DNA of 20,297 nt from an uncultured Lachnospiraceae bacterium (GTDB taxonomy: Bacteria > Bacillota > Clostridia > Lachnospirales > Lachnospiraceae): assembly GCA_905236585.1 (NCBI GenBank), contig CAJOQZ010000029.1, positions 1 to 20,297 of the forward strand, given 5' to 3'. Positions 13,389 through 20,297 of the stretch are shown here, piece after piece; the first letter of the stretch is position 1; every line of letters begins with the position of its first letter. Position numbers and translations under genes: made by a program. The notes beneath the pieces were generated by a model. The model was given only the letters and a program-made list of their open reading frames with translations, did no database searches and was not told the origin of the DNA.

Positions 13389-14075
13389 TTACTTATTCAA
13401 CAACTGCTTTACGATTCCGTTGGACATCGGTTCCATTAGCAGGCTGCCGTCCCAGACGAAGACCGCCTGCGGCTCCGTTATATTCCTTCCGACGCCGGAA
13501 AAGAGTCCTCTTTTTTTTCGCATATTGCCGCTGATTTTCGCAATCGAAATCTCATTCGTATCGAAATAATTCGCTGCGATATAACAACGCTCATCTCCGT
13601 CCGTCCCGGCGGATACGCTTCCCAATACTTCCCCCATAACAAGGACGTTCCCGACTGCGGATACATCTCCGCCGCGCAGGACATCCCCTAAAATCACAAT
13701 GCTGCTGTCACTTTTTACCACATCTTTGCGCTTGACGGAACCGGGGATGATCTTGGCATTCGTAAACGCCTCTTCGAAGTAAAACCGGTCTGTAAGGCGC
13801 ACCATCCTCGCATCTGCCAATACGTCTTCCGTGCAGATCAGCCGGATCTTGATATCCGAATTGAGTTCGATCGCCTCTATCACAACCGCCGTCTCTTCGG
13901 GACTTAACGTGCGTCCTTCCACCGTAAGGATCAAAGACGCATCCTTAAAAAAATCCCTCGCATCTGCAAACTTTTTACAGATATCCTCGACCAAATCCTT
14001 GAAATCCGCTTCTTTATCCAGCACCAGCGTCAACCCGCTGCTGTTGCTTTTGATGACAACCGTTTTATTTTTCAT
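13389..14075 (-). CDS. minC: septum-site determining protein MinC
   Basis: The protein is 228 aa, with an AGAGGAA site eight bases before ATG 14075. The N-terminal MinC_N domain (1-90) inhibits FtsZ assembly. The C-terminal beta-helix domain (about 105-210) shows the repeating Gly pattern ILGDVLRGGDVSAVGNVLV and MGEVLGSVSAG, used for dimerisation and MinD binding. MinC normally needs MinD to reach the membrane, and here neither minD nor minE follows. The motif equivalent to the MinD-binding RSGQ appears as RGGD (134-137). It may use MinD encoded elsewhere, act alone, or use another recruiter. Confidence 0.88.
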   Translation of the reverse strand: MKNKTVVIKSNSSGLTLVLDKEADFKDLVEDICKKFADARDFFKDASLILTVEGRTLSPEETAVVIEAIELNSDIKIRLICTEDVLADARMVRLTDRFYFEEAFTNAKIIPGSVKRKDVVKSDSSIVILGDVLRGGDVSAVGNVLVMGEVLGSVSAGTDGDERCYIAANYFDTNEISIAKISGNMRKKRGLFSGVGRNITEPQAVFVWDGSLLMEPMSNGIVKQLLNK

Positions 14076-14091
14076 GGCAATGATTCCTCTT

Positions 14092-16929
14092 CTAATCGCT
14101 TAATGAACTGCTTGACGACACAGCAAACGCCTGTGTGCTTTCCGCCAATGCGATCGACTCTTCTTCTCCGAAATACGCCCCGATAATGTGCTTGGAAACA
14201 GCCGCCGCATTATGCGACGTGTACCCGTATGCGATTCGCGTCGCCAAAGCGATCCGCGGAGTGTCATATGGCGCATAACCGACAAAAAGTGCGTGGTTCG
14301 GATGATTGTTGATCTCGGCAGTTCCTGTCTTCCCTGCGACTTCGATGTCAAAACCGCTAAAAGATGAAAGATCCTCTACCACGTTTTTCATGCCGCTGTG
14401 GATTGCGCCCCACTCGGTGTAGTTTAAGACCTGAATCTGGTTCCGTAAAGTCGGGCCGTAACTTTCCAATGTATTTCCGTTCGCGTCCGTTACGTGATCC
14501 AAAAGCGATAAATCATATACCATGCCATTCATTGCAACGGCGGTCACATAACGCGCTAAAGCGATGGTCGTAATGTTATTGTCTGACTGTCCGATCGCAG
14601 CCATGACCGGATACTCCGTCGCGATCTTCGACGTATTCTCCTCGATCTCCACGCCAGTTTTCGAATCCAGCCCGAACATTGCCGCATATTTTTGGATTCG
14701 CTCAATGCCGCGGGCATCGCTGTAATTCTCGCCGCCCGCCAACCGGTGCCCGACCTCATAAAAATAATAGTTGCAGGAATGCTGGATTGCCTCGGAAAGA
14801 TTGATGGTCCCGTGCGATCCCGGATAAACCCAGCACCGGGGATGGTTCGAAACCTTTTCATACATTCCTTTGTCGGTAATCTCCGTCGAAATATCGATCT
14901 TCTTCTCCGCAAGTCCGGCAGTACCGATGCACATCTTAAACGTTGAACCCGGCGCCGTCCGCTGCTGGGTCGCGTTGTTGTACAACGGATTCGAAAGGCT
15001 CAAATTAAGTGCCGCATAATAGGACGAATCCGTCGCATTGGACAGGCGGTTGCTGTCGTATCCCGGATACGTGACGCAGGCAAGCACCTCGCCCGTACGC
15101 GAGTTGATCACTACAGACGAACCCGAATACGGCTCCAGCGCCAACTGCCCCGGCGTGATCTTCAGATTCAAAATTGCATCTTTCAAAAATTCATAGGCGG
15201 ACGCGCTGCCATTTGCAAGGGCATCTCTTTTTTCCTTGTCCATTTCAAAGACGCCCTGATCGAAGAGCACGGCGCATAACTGCCCGCCGCTGATCAGATC
15301 GTTGTCGATCATGCTTTCATACATCAGCCGGTTAAACGATGTATCCGTCTCAAGTTTCTTCATGATGTAATCGACTAAATTGCCATATACCTCGTCCGTA
15401 TCGACATAGCGGGACTGCTCGGAAACCTTGGTAATATCCACCCAGTTCTGGTCGATCGCATAGCGAAGATATTCGTTTACGGACAACTGCTCCGACGTCC
15501 ACTGCGTATACACGTCGTCATTCTTATCGATCGCCTCATTGAGCAATACGTCATTGCTGCGAAGCATTTTGACGGTAAACGTGACATAATCCTGATACTC
15601 GTCCGGCAGTTCGTTATATACTGTCGGCGAATCGGACAGGAACAGATCCGACAGCGTGGAAAGGACGGTCTTGCGATTGGCGGAAAACGTCTGATATATC
15701 TCTTTTTCCACATCCGTCGAATCCGGATCATTTAAGGTATTGATGTCAATCAGCCCGTTATTGATGAGCGCAAAATACACATCATAGATCGGAATAACGA
15801 TATTCGCCGTTTTTTCCACGGCGTTCCGGTTAAACTCTCGGATATTCTCAATCTTGGAATACAAAATGCCCGCAATCTCTTTTTCTAACAGATCATAGGT
15901 ATGCACCTGCAAGTCACGGTCAATTGAAAGGTAGACGTCTCCGCCGGAGATTGGATCGACTTCCTCCGTCGTTTCGATCAAATTACCAACGCTGTCGACA
16001 TAAACTGTTTCGTATCCCTTGGTACCCATCAGATACTTATTCATATACTGTTCGATTCCGGCTTTTCCGATATCATCCGTTAATGAATAATTTTCTTTAT
16101 CCTCGTAGGAAAGCGCCTCATATTCCTCCGTAGAGATCGTTCCCGTATAGCCGATCACGCTCGAAAACGCCTCGGCGTCTTCATAGCGCCTCGTGGAACG
16201 CTCCTCAATATCCACCCCGACAAAACGGCTCCGGTTCTCCGCGATATAGGCGACCGTCTCATCACATACATCATTCGAAATCACGGTGCCGACGTATTTT
16301 TGATAACTGTTCTGGCTCATCCGGTACCGGGTCACGGCAATCTCAAACTGCAGCCGCTTACCGTATTCGTCCGGAATCTGATACCGGTCATTGCCGCAAA
16401 GATATTGCATAATATCGTCCGCGCTTGCTTCCGGTTCGTTCACTTTTAATTTGGAGTTATATGCCAATTCACTGATATTGCGATGACCGAAAATATCCGC
16501 CTTAAACCGCTGGAGTTTCGTACCGCTGTCTACAAACTCATATTCCCCGGCAGCATTCAGCGTAATACCGAAATCCAGATTGACGATATCTCCTCTCTTC
16601 TCAAGGTTGGATATGATTTCATAGAGCTGCTCATTTAAGCGATCATTTTTCTCTCTTCCGCTTGCATATGTTCCGGTATCTTCAATCGTCACCGCGTATG
16701 CAAGTTCGTCATACGCCAAAAGCACCCCGTTGCGGTCATAGATATTTCCCCGCGTCGCCGGGATGGTTTCCGTTTTTTCGACCTTTAAGTCATAATTGCT
16801 TTGGTAATCGGCTCCGCGTACGATCTGCAGGATGAACAGACGGGTGATCAAAATGGCGGCAAACGCCACCATCAGACCGATCATTATATGAATCCTGCTC
16901 TTAAAAATGGTATAAATTCTATCCAACAT
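14092..16929 (-). CDS. mrdA: penicillin-binding protein 2 (class B transpeptidase, elongasome), unusually long
   Basis: The protein is 945 aa from ATG 16929; a longer frame start at 16989 lies inside mreD and has no support. One N-terminal membrane helix (about 15-38) is followed by the pedestal/dimerisation domain with IPATRGNIYDRNGVLLAY (56-73) and the transpeptidase domain. Active-site motifs are STFK (Ser662-Lys665), SCN (718-720) and KTGT (867-870). Between YLSIDRDLQ (333-341) and YSGSSVVINSRTGEVLA (601-617) lies an insert-like region of about 245 residues, largely charged and helical. Ordinary PBP2 proteins have only a short stretch there. It cross-links peptidoglycan made by RodA. It starts 4 bp after mreD and ends 16 bp before minC. 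Confidence 0.93.
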   Translation of the reverse strand: MLDRIYTIFKSRIHIMIGLMVAFAAILITRLFILQIVRGADYQSNYDLKVEKTETIPATRGNIYDRNGVLLAYDELAYAVTIEDTGTYASGREKNDRLNEQLYEIISNLEKRGDIVNLDFGITLNAAGEYEFVDSGTKLQRFKADIFGHRNISELAYNSKLKVNEPEASADDIMQYLCGNDRYQIPDEYGKRLQFEIAVTRYRMSQNSYQKYVGTVISNDVCDETVAYIAENRSRFVGVDIEERSTRRYEDAEAFSSVIGYTGTISTEEYEALSYEDKENYSLTDDIGKAGIEQYMNKYLMGTKGYETVYVDSVGNLIETTEEVDPISGGDVYLSIDRDLQVHTYDLLEKEIAGILYSKIENIREFNRNAVEKTANIVIPIYDVYFALINNGLIDINTLNDPDSTDVEKEIYQTFSANRKTVLSTLSDLFLSDSPTVYNELPDEYQDYVTFTVKMLRSNDVLLNEAIDKNDDVYTQWTSEQLSVNEYLRYAIDQNWVDITKVSEQSRYVDTDEVYGNLVDYIMKKLETDTSFNRLMYESMIDNDLISGGQLCAVLFDQGVFEMDKEKRDALANGSASAYEFLKDAILNLKITPGQLALEPYSGSSVVINSRTGEVLACVTYPGYDSNRLSNATDSSYYAALNLSLSNPLYNNATQQRTAPGSTFKMCIGTAGLAEKKIDISTEITDKGMYEKVSNHPRCWVYPGSHGTINLSEAIQHSCNYYFYEVGHRLAGGENYSDARGIERIQKYAAMFGLDSKTGVEIEENTSKIATEYPVMAAIGQSDNNITTIALARYVTAVAMNGMVYDLSLLDHVTDANGNTLESYGPTLRNQIQVLNYTEWGAIHSGMKNVVEDLSSFSGFDIEVAGKTGTAEINNHPNHALFVGYAPYDTPRIALATRIAYGYTSHNAAAVSKHIIGAYFGEEESIALAESTQAFAVSSSSSLSD

Positions 16930-16933
16930 CAGA

Positions 16934-17473
16934 CTATGCGATCTCTCTGGTCGCCCGCTTCTCCGGCTTATCCGCCCAGCGAATGGCAATCCCTGTCACC
17001 GTATATACAACCATGCCGACGATTACCGTATAGATCGCCTCGGGAATGATGACTGCCTTGAAATAAAACTGATAATCATAGCGCTCCCGCATCAAAAACA
17101 ACACAGCAAAAACGGTCAGACCGTATAATACATCACTAAGCGATAATAAAACGATCGGAAACTTGATATCCTCTCCGAAATAAAACAGCCGGATCAGACC
17201 GTTTAAGTATCCGATATACATCAATATGAGCGCATTCATGCCAAAATAGGAGCCGATAAAGATATCCAGCAAAAGTCCGCTGATAAAACCTACGACAATG
17301 CCGGCTCTCGATCCTTTTAAGTAGCCGAACGCAACCGTTATCACGAGAATTAAATTCGGCGATATCCCCGCGAGTTCAAAATGATTAAAAACGCTCGTCT
17401 GTAAAACGAACGCAATATACACTAAAGCGAAAACAACGAGAAAATTCTTGATTGCCATTTTGCCATCCGACAT
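16934..17473 (-). CDS. mreD: rod-shape determining membrane protein MreD
   Basis: The protein is 179 aa, normal length, with about five or six membrane spans (NFLVVFALVYIAFVLQ, ILVITVAFGYLKG, AGIVVGFISGLLLDIF, ALILMYIGYLNGL, VLFAV-type strand near 120 and TVIVGMVVYTV). The GxxxGxxxGLLLDIF span is typical. ATG 17473 has GGGAGAG six bases upstream, and an alternative ATG at 17458 is less well placed. It links MreC to RodA/PBP2 in the elongasome. It starts 2 bp after the mreC stop. Confidence 0.92.
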   Translation of the reverse strand: MSDGKMAIKNFLVVFALVYIAFVLQTSVFNHFELAGISPNLILVITVAFGYLKGSRAGIVVGFISGLLLDIFIGSYFGMNALILMYIGYLNGLIRLFYFGEDIKFPIVLLSLSDVLYGLTVFAVLFLMRERYDYQFYFKAVIIPEAIYTVIVGMVVYTVTGIAIRWADKPEKRATREIA

Positions 17474-17475
17474 AT

Positions 17476-18330
17476 CTACTCTCCCGTTTCTTTCAGTTGT
17501 GTGATGACAAGAACCGTATTCAAATGCTTGAAATCCACGATCGGCGTAATGCTGCCGGACTTCGTCAGATCATTTTTGTCCCCGGTCAAGCCTTCCACAT
17601 ATCCGATCAAAAGCCCCGGCACATAGTTGGAACTGATATTGCTGGTAACAACCGCATATCCGCTTTTTACCTCATCATCCGGGTCTTCCAACCCCGAAAA
17701 CTCGACCATATTGGATTCCGTCATCATCTCCAGATTCCCGGACACGATGCAGTTGTCCCCGGTCTCGACAACCATTGCGCTGATGCTGTTCGAATCATCG
17801 ATCAACGCCCGGACTATGGCAAAATTCTCTCCCGCTTCCGTAACGATCCCCACAAGTCCCCCCGAAGCGATCACGTTCATATTGACTTTAATTCCGTCGG
17901 AAGTCCCCTTGTCGATCGTGAACGTATCATACCAGTTGCTGGTCCCTTTGGCGATCACATGCGCACCGGTGGTCGGATATTCGCTGTATGTCGCAGACAC
18001 CTCGTAGAGTTCCAAAAGATCGTCAAGCTGCGCCTGCTGCAGCTGCGTATTCGTCAACTGCGTCCTAAGCTGCTCATTCTCGCTTCTCAACTGTTCGTTT
18101 TCGGATAATAATTCTTCCCGCGTCTTCGCATCCGCGTTCGTAATGGAAATCCGGCTGCCGACATAATCTAAGCCGCGCTGCATGGGGATAAACAAGTAGT
18201 TCGCCACAGAGCGAAGCGGTCCCCCCGTAAAGCCGGTCGAATAATTGACAAAAAGCAGGACGATGCACAGGATGGACAAAGCGATCAATATGAAGTTGCT
18301 GGGAATGTTAAGTTTCCCCCTCTGCCTCAT
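17476..18330 (-). CDS. mreC: rod-shape determining protein MreC
   Basis: The protein is 284 aa. A short basic cytoplasmic start is followed by one membrane helix (FILIALSILCIVLLFVNYS, about 13-31), a periplasm-side coiled coil (about 68-108, with repeated SENEQLR/RSENEQLRTQL) and the beta-rich MreC domain with GTSDGIKVNMNVIASGGLVG and the ALIDDSNSISA stretch. It scaffolds MreD, PBP2 and RodA outside the membrane. It starts 12 bp after mreB, with AAAGG as the probable ribosome site. Confidence 0.94.
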   Translation of the reverse strand: MRQRGKLNIPSNFILIALSILCIVLLFVNYSTGFTGGPLRSVANYLFIPMQRGLDYVGSRISITNADAKTREELLSENEQLRSENEQLRTQLTNTQLQQAQLDDLLELYEVSATYSEYPTTGAHVIAKGTSNWYDTFTIDKGTSDGIKVNMNVIASGGLVGIVTEAGENFAIVRALIDDSNSISAMVVETGDNCIVSGNLEMMTESNMVEFSGLEDPDDEVKSGYAVVTSNISSNYVPGLLIGYVEGLTGDKNDLTKSGSITPIVDFKHLNTVLVITQLKETGE

Positions 18331-18342
18331 GTCGGTAAACCT

Positions 18343-19356
18343 TTAACTGAAAATCCGCGACTTCATGCTGTAGCCGAAGCGGCTGAACTTGCTGTCGGAG
18401 AGGATGCGGTTTAAGCCCATTGCCACCGTAACGTCTCCCTGTTCGGCAACATTGATCCGAATATTCGTTCCCTCTTCGAAAAATGCCGCCAAATCCCTTA
18501 TTCTGCTGCTTCCGCCCGAAAGATAGATGCCCGAATGGACGATATCCTTCGCCAATTCCGGTGGAACTTTTTCCAGGATCATCTTAATGGATGTCCCAAT
18601 GCTGTTCAGATCATCCTTGATCCCTTCGTAAACGGTACTCGCCTCCACTTCCATCTCGATTGGAAGCCCGCTTACCACGTCTCTGCCGACGATCTTCATG
18701 GTATCGGTGCTTAAATTCATGGCGGAACCGATCTTCTCTTTTAAGTTCTTCGCCGTTTTCTTGCCGATCACCAGATTGAATTTCCGCTTCATATAGGTTA
18801 CGATCGACTCGTCTAAACGGTTGCCGCCGAACGGAAGAAGGTCGGACAATACCAGTCCGCCTAATGAGATAACGGATATTTCGGTCGTATCCGCTCCGAT
18901 ATCGACAACCATTACGCCGGTCGGCTCCGTCACGTCCAAATCCATTCCAAGCGCGTCTGCCAACGGCTTTTCACAGAGCATGATGCTGTGCGCCTTGATC
19001 TTGGTCTTCGCAAACATATCGTAAAACGCTTTTTTCTCGACTTCCGTAATATCCGTCGGAACCGCGATTACTATGTCCGCGCCTTTTAACTTCGCCTTGG
19101 TCTTATGCTCCAAAATCTCCAGGAGCATGGTCTGCATATTGTCGAAATCGGCAATGACGCCGTTCACTATCGGAAACGATACCGCAATGGACTCCGGCGC
19201 CTTTTCATACATGGAATATGCCTCGTCCCCGTATGCGTACATCTGATCCTTATCCACGATCGCTATTGTATTCTTTTCGTTCGTGATCTCGCCAGTCGCC
19301 TGATTGTAAATCTTCAGGTTCCCGGTTCCCATATCAATGCCGTAACCGTTACTCAT
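18343..19356 (-). CDS. mreB: actin-like cell-shape protein MreB
   Basis: The protein is 337 aa with GGGGAGG before ATG 19356. Actin-fold motifs are phosphate 1 GIDMGTGNLKIY (6-17), the connecting IVIAVPTDITEVEKKAF segment, phosphate 2 VVDIGADTTEISVISLGG (about 150-167) and the adenosine motif IYLSGGSSRIRDLAAFF (about 277-293). It polymerises on the inner membrane face and directs the elongasome. The phosphate-1 loop DMGTGNL differs from the usual DLGTANT, as in divergent clostridial MreB or Mbl-like proteins. The radC stop is 17 bp upstream, so co-transcription with radC is likely. Confidence 0.94.
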   Translation of the reverse strand: MSNGYGIDMGTGNLKIYNQATGEITNEKNTIAIVDKDQMYAYGDEAYSMYEKAPESIAVSFPIVNGVIADFDNMQTMLLEILEHKTKAKLKGADIVIAVPTDITEVEKKAFYDMFAKTKIKAHSIMLCEKPLADALGMDLDVTEPTGVMVVDIGADTTEISVISLGGLVLSDLLPFGGNRLDESIVTYMKRKFNLVIGKKTAKNLKEKIGSAMNLSTDTMKIVGRDVVSGLPIEMEVEASTVYEGIKDDLNSIGTSIKMILEKVPPELAKDIVHSGIYLSGGSSRIRDLAAFFEEGTNIRINVAEQGDVTVAMGLNRILSDSKFSRFGYSMKSRIFS

Positions 19357-19373
19357 AGGTCATTCCTCCCCAA

Positions 19374-20060
19374 TCATTTAAAAAAACCGCTTTCATAATA
19401 ACTGAAAAACGTATTGTCTCCGATAATGATGTGATCGAGAAGCGGGATGTTAAGGATCGCGCCGCTCGACATCAAAAGACGCGTCGCGTTGTCATCTTTA
19501 TCGCTCGGAGACGGATCGCCGCTCGGATGATTATGCAGCACCGTAACAAAACAAGCGTTGGCATGGATCGCATACCGGAACACATCCCTCGCAGAAATCA
19601 TGGCGCTGGACAACGTCCCGACGGAAATGCGCTTATCGCTGATAAACGATCCCTTTGCGTCAAAAAACGCGGCAAGCAGGATTTCCTGCGGCTCATGCCG
19701 CATGCTTTCCATGTAGTAATCCGCGACGGATGCCGCATCGTTAAACTTCAGTCCCGATTGACGGCTTGCCTTGGAAAGCCGCTTTGAAATCTCTCCGATT
19801 GCTTTTAACTGCAGTGCTTTTTTCCTGCCGATTCCCGGAATGCGGATAAAATCGTCAACTTCCAAGTCATAGAGATTCAACAGCTGCCGCTTATTCTTCG
19901 CTAAGATTTCCGAGGCAAGGCGCATCGCGTTATTCTCGGCATTGCCCGTACGGATTACGATCGCCAACAGTTCCGAATCGGATAATTGATCAAATCCTAA
20001 GGTTAATGCTTTCGTATCGGGATCGACCGCGCCGTCCCAGTTACAAGTCTTTTTGTTCAT
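19374..20060 (-). CDS. radC: RadC-family JAB-domain DNA repair-like protein
   Basis: The protein is 228 aa from ATG 20060, chosen because AAAGGGG precedes it and the RadC N-terminus (LSDSELLAIVIRTG, 26-39) follows. An in-frame ATG at 20120 has no ribosome site. The HhH motif IPGIGRKKA lies at 74-82. The JAB/MPN metal motif is HNHPSGDPSPSDKD with His176 and His178, and the C-terminal LLDHIIIGDN (207-216) is complete, unlike the island's RadC-like protein. The first 25 residues are shorter than the usual EkPREKL-type start. Its role is unsettled despite the name. Its position upstream of mreB matches many Firmicutes. Confidence 0.93.
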   Translation of the reverse strand: MNKKTCNWDGAVDPDTKALTLGFDQLSDSELLAIVIRTGNAENNAMRLASEILAKNKRQLLNLYDLEVDDFIRIPGIGRKKALQLKAIGEISKRLSKASRQSGLKFNDAASVADYYMESMRHEPQEILLAAFFDAKGSFISDKRISVGTLSSAMISARDVFRYAIHANACFVTVLHNHPSGDPSPSDKDDNATRLLMSSGAILNIPLLDHIIIGDNTFFSYYESGFFK

Positions 20061-20124
20061 GCAACCCCTTTCCTTTTTCTCTTCTTGCGGCAGGAGTTCT
20101 CCAAAAAGACTGTTTTTCATGATA

Positions 20125-20297
20125 TCACAAATCCGAACGTTTAACAAGGTTCGCGTCTACAAGTTTTTGTAAGGAAAGCAAAATCCCGAGTTTGGCGTGC
20201 TGCCATGTAAGTCCGCCCTGGAAATACGCCGCATACGGTTCGCGCAGCGGTCCGTCCGCGGACAGTTCGATTGACGCGCCGGAAACGAACGCCCCCG
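20125..20297 (-). CDS. C-terminal end of a probable methionine gamma-lyase / aluminium-resistance family protein (partial)
   Basis: Fifty-seven codons at the window edge end in TGA 20125. The visible SGASIELSADGPLREPYAAY and FQGGLTWQHAKLGILLSL match the conserved C-terminus of PLP-dependent proteins of the YnbB/aluminium-resistance type as I recall them. The catalytic lysine region lies outside the window. The gap to radC is 64 bp without an evident terminator, so radC may share its transcript. The identification rests on a short stretch. Confidence 0.65.
   Translation of the reverse strand, partial: GAFVSGASIELSADGPLREPYAAYFQGGLTWQHAKLGILLSLQKLVDANLVKRSDL

Noticed and set aside
16930..16989. 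Longer PBP2 start at 16989
   Set aside because: It lies wholly inside mreD and adds an Arg-rich stretch before the usual short cytoplasmic tail.

Overview
The window looks like a chromosomal segment of a low-to-mid GC Clostridia, most likely a Lachnospiraceae-type bacterium. The evidence is the gene order radC-mreB-mreC-mreD-PBP2-minC-rodA-mgsA-dac on one strand, the style of the AlbA_2, JAB, macro-domain and HipA-like accessory genes, and consensus Gram-positive promoters with strong AGGAGG-type ribosome binding sites. It divides into an accessory island (about 1-8700) and a conserved core block (about 8739-20297). No tRNA, rRNA or CRISPR array was seen.

Island, left part (1-3640). The right part of an IS110-family element carries its DEDD/Ser recombinase and has cut into a macro-domain (ADP-ribose-binding) gene; the rest of that gene must lie to the left of the window. 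The broken gene is the last of a minus-strand cluster: two tiny ORFs, a truncated JAB/RadC-like protein, an AlbA_2/COG2865-type protein whose start is damaged or non-canonical, and the macro gene.

Island, middle (3664-5141). A 31-codon single-span membrane peptide gene sits between two convergent near-consensus promoters. These promoters, with their leaders, are inverted copies of each other. This looks like a type I toxin/antisense RNA locus. It is followed by a tyrosine recombinase gene with all catalytic residues.

Island, right part (5203-8649). A minus-strand series contains an XRE-HTH/AP2-like regulator with an apparently leaderless promoter, a small protein, an intact HipA-like kinase, a 41-codon coupled ORF, a second HipA-like kinase broken by one in-frame stop codon, and a small basic protein. 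Both promoters carry palindromic operators. The regulator, small protein and kinase resemble a HipA-type addiction or defence module.

Core block. gdhA (NADP-type glutamate dehydrogenase) has a strong terminator. Upstream lie a small P-loop protein with its own promoter and then the cell-shape and wall cluster: a lipoprotein D-Ala-D-Ala carboxypeptidase, methylglyoxal synthase, RodA, MinC, a very large PBP2, MreD, MreC, MreB and RadC. The shape genes are almost contiguous and presumably co-transcribed. MreBCD, RodA and PBP2 form the elongasome that places lateral-wall peptidoglycan. MinD and MinE, which I expect between minC and rodA in many Clostridia, are absent: minC abuts rodA with no spacing. 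The right edge holds the C-terminal end of a probable methionine gamma-lyase/aluminium-resistance family protein.
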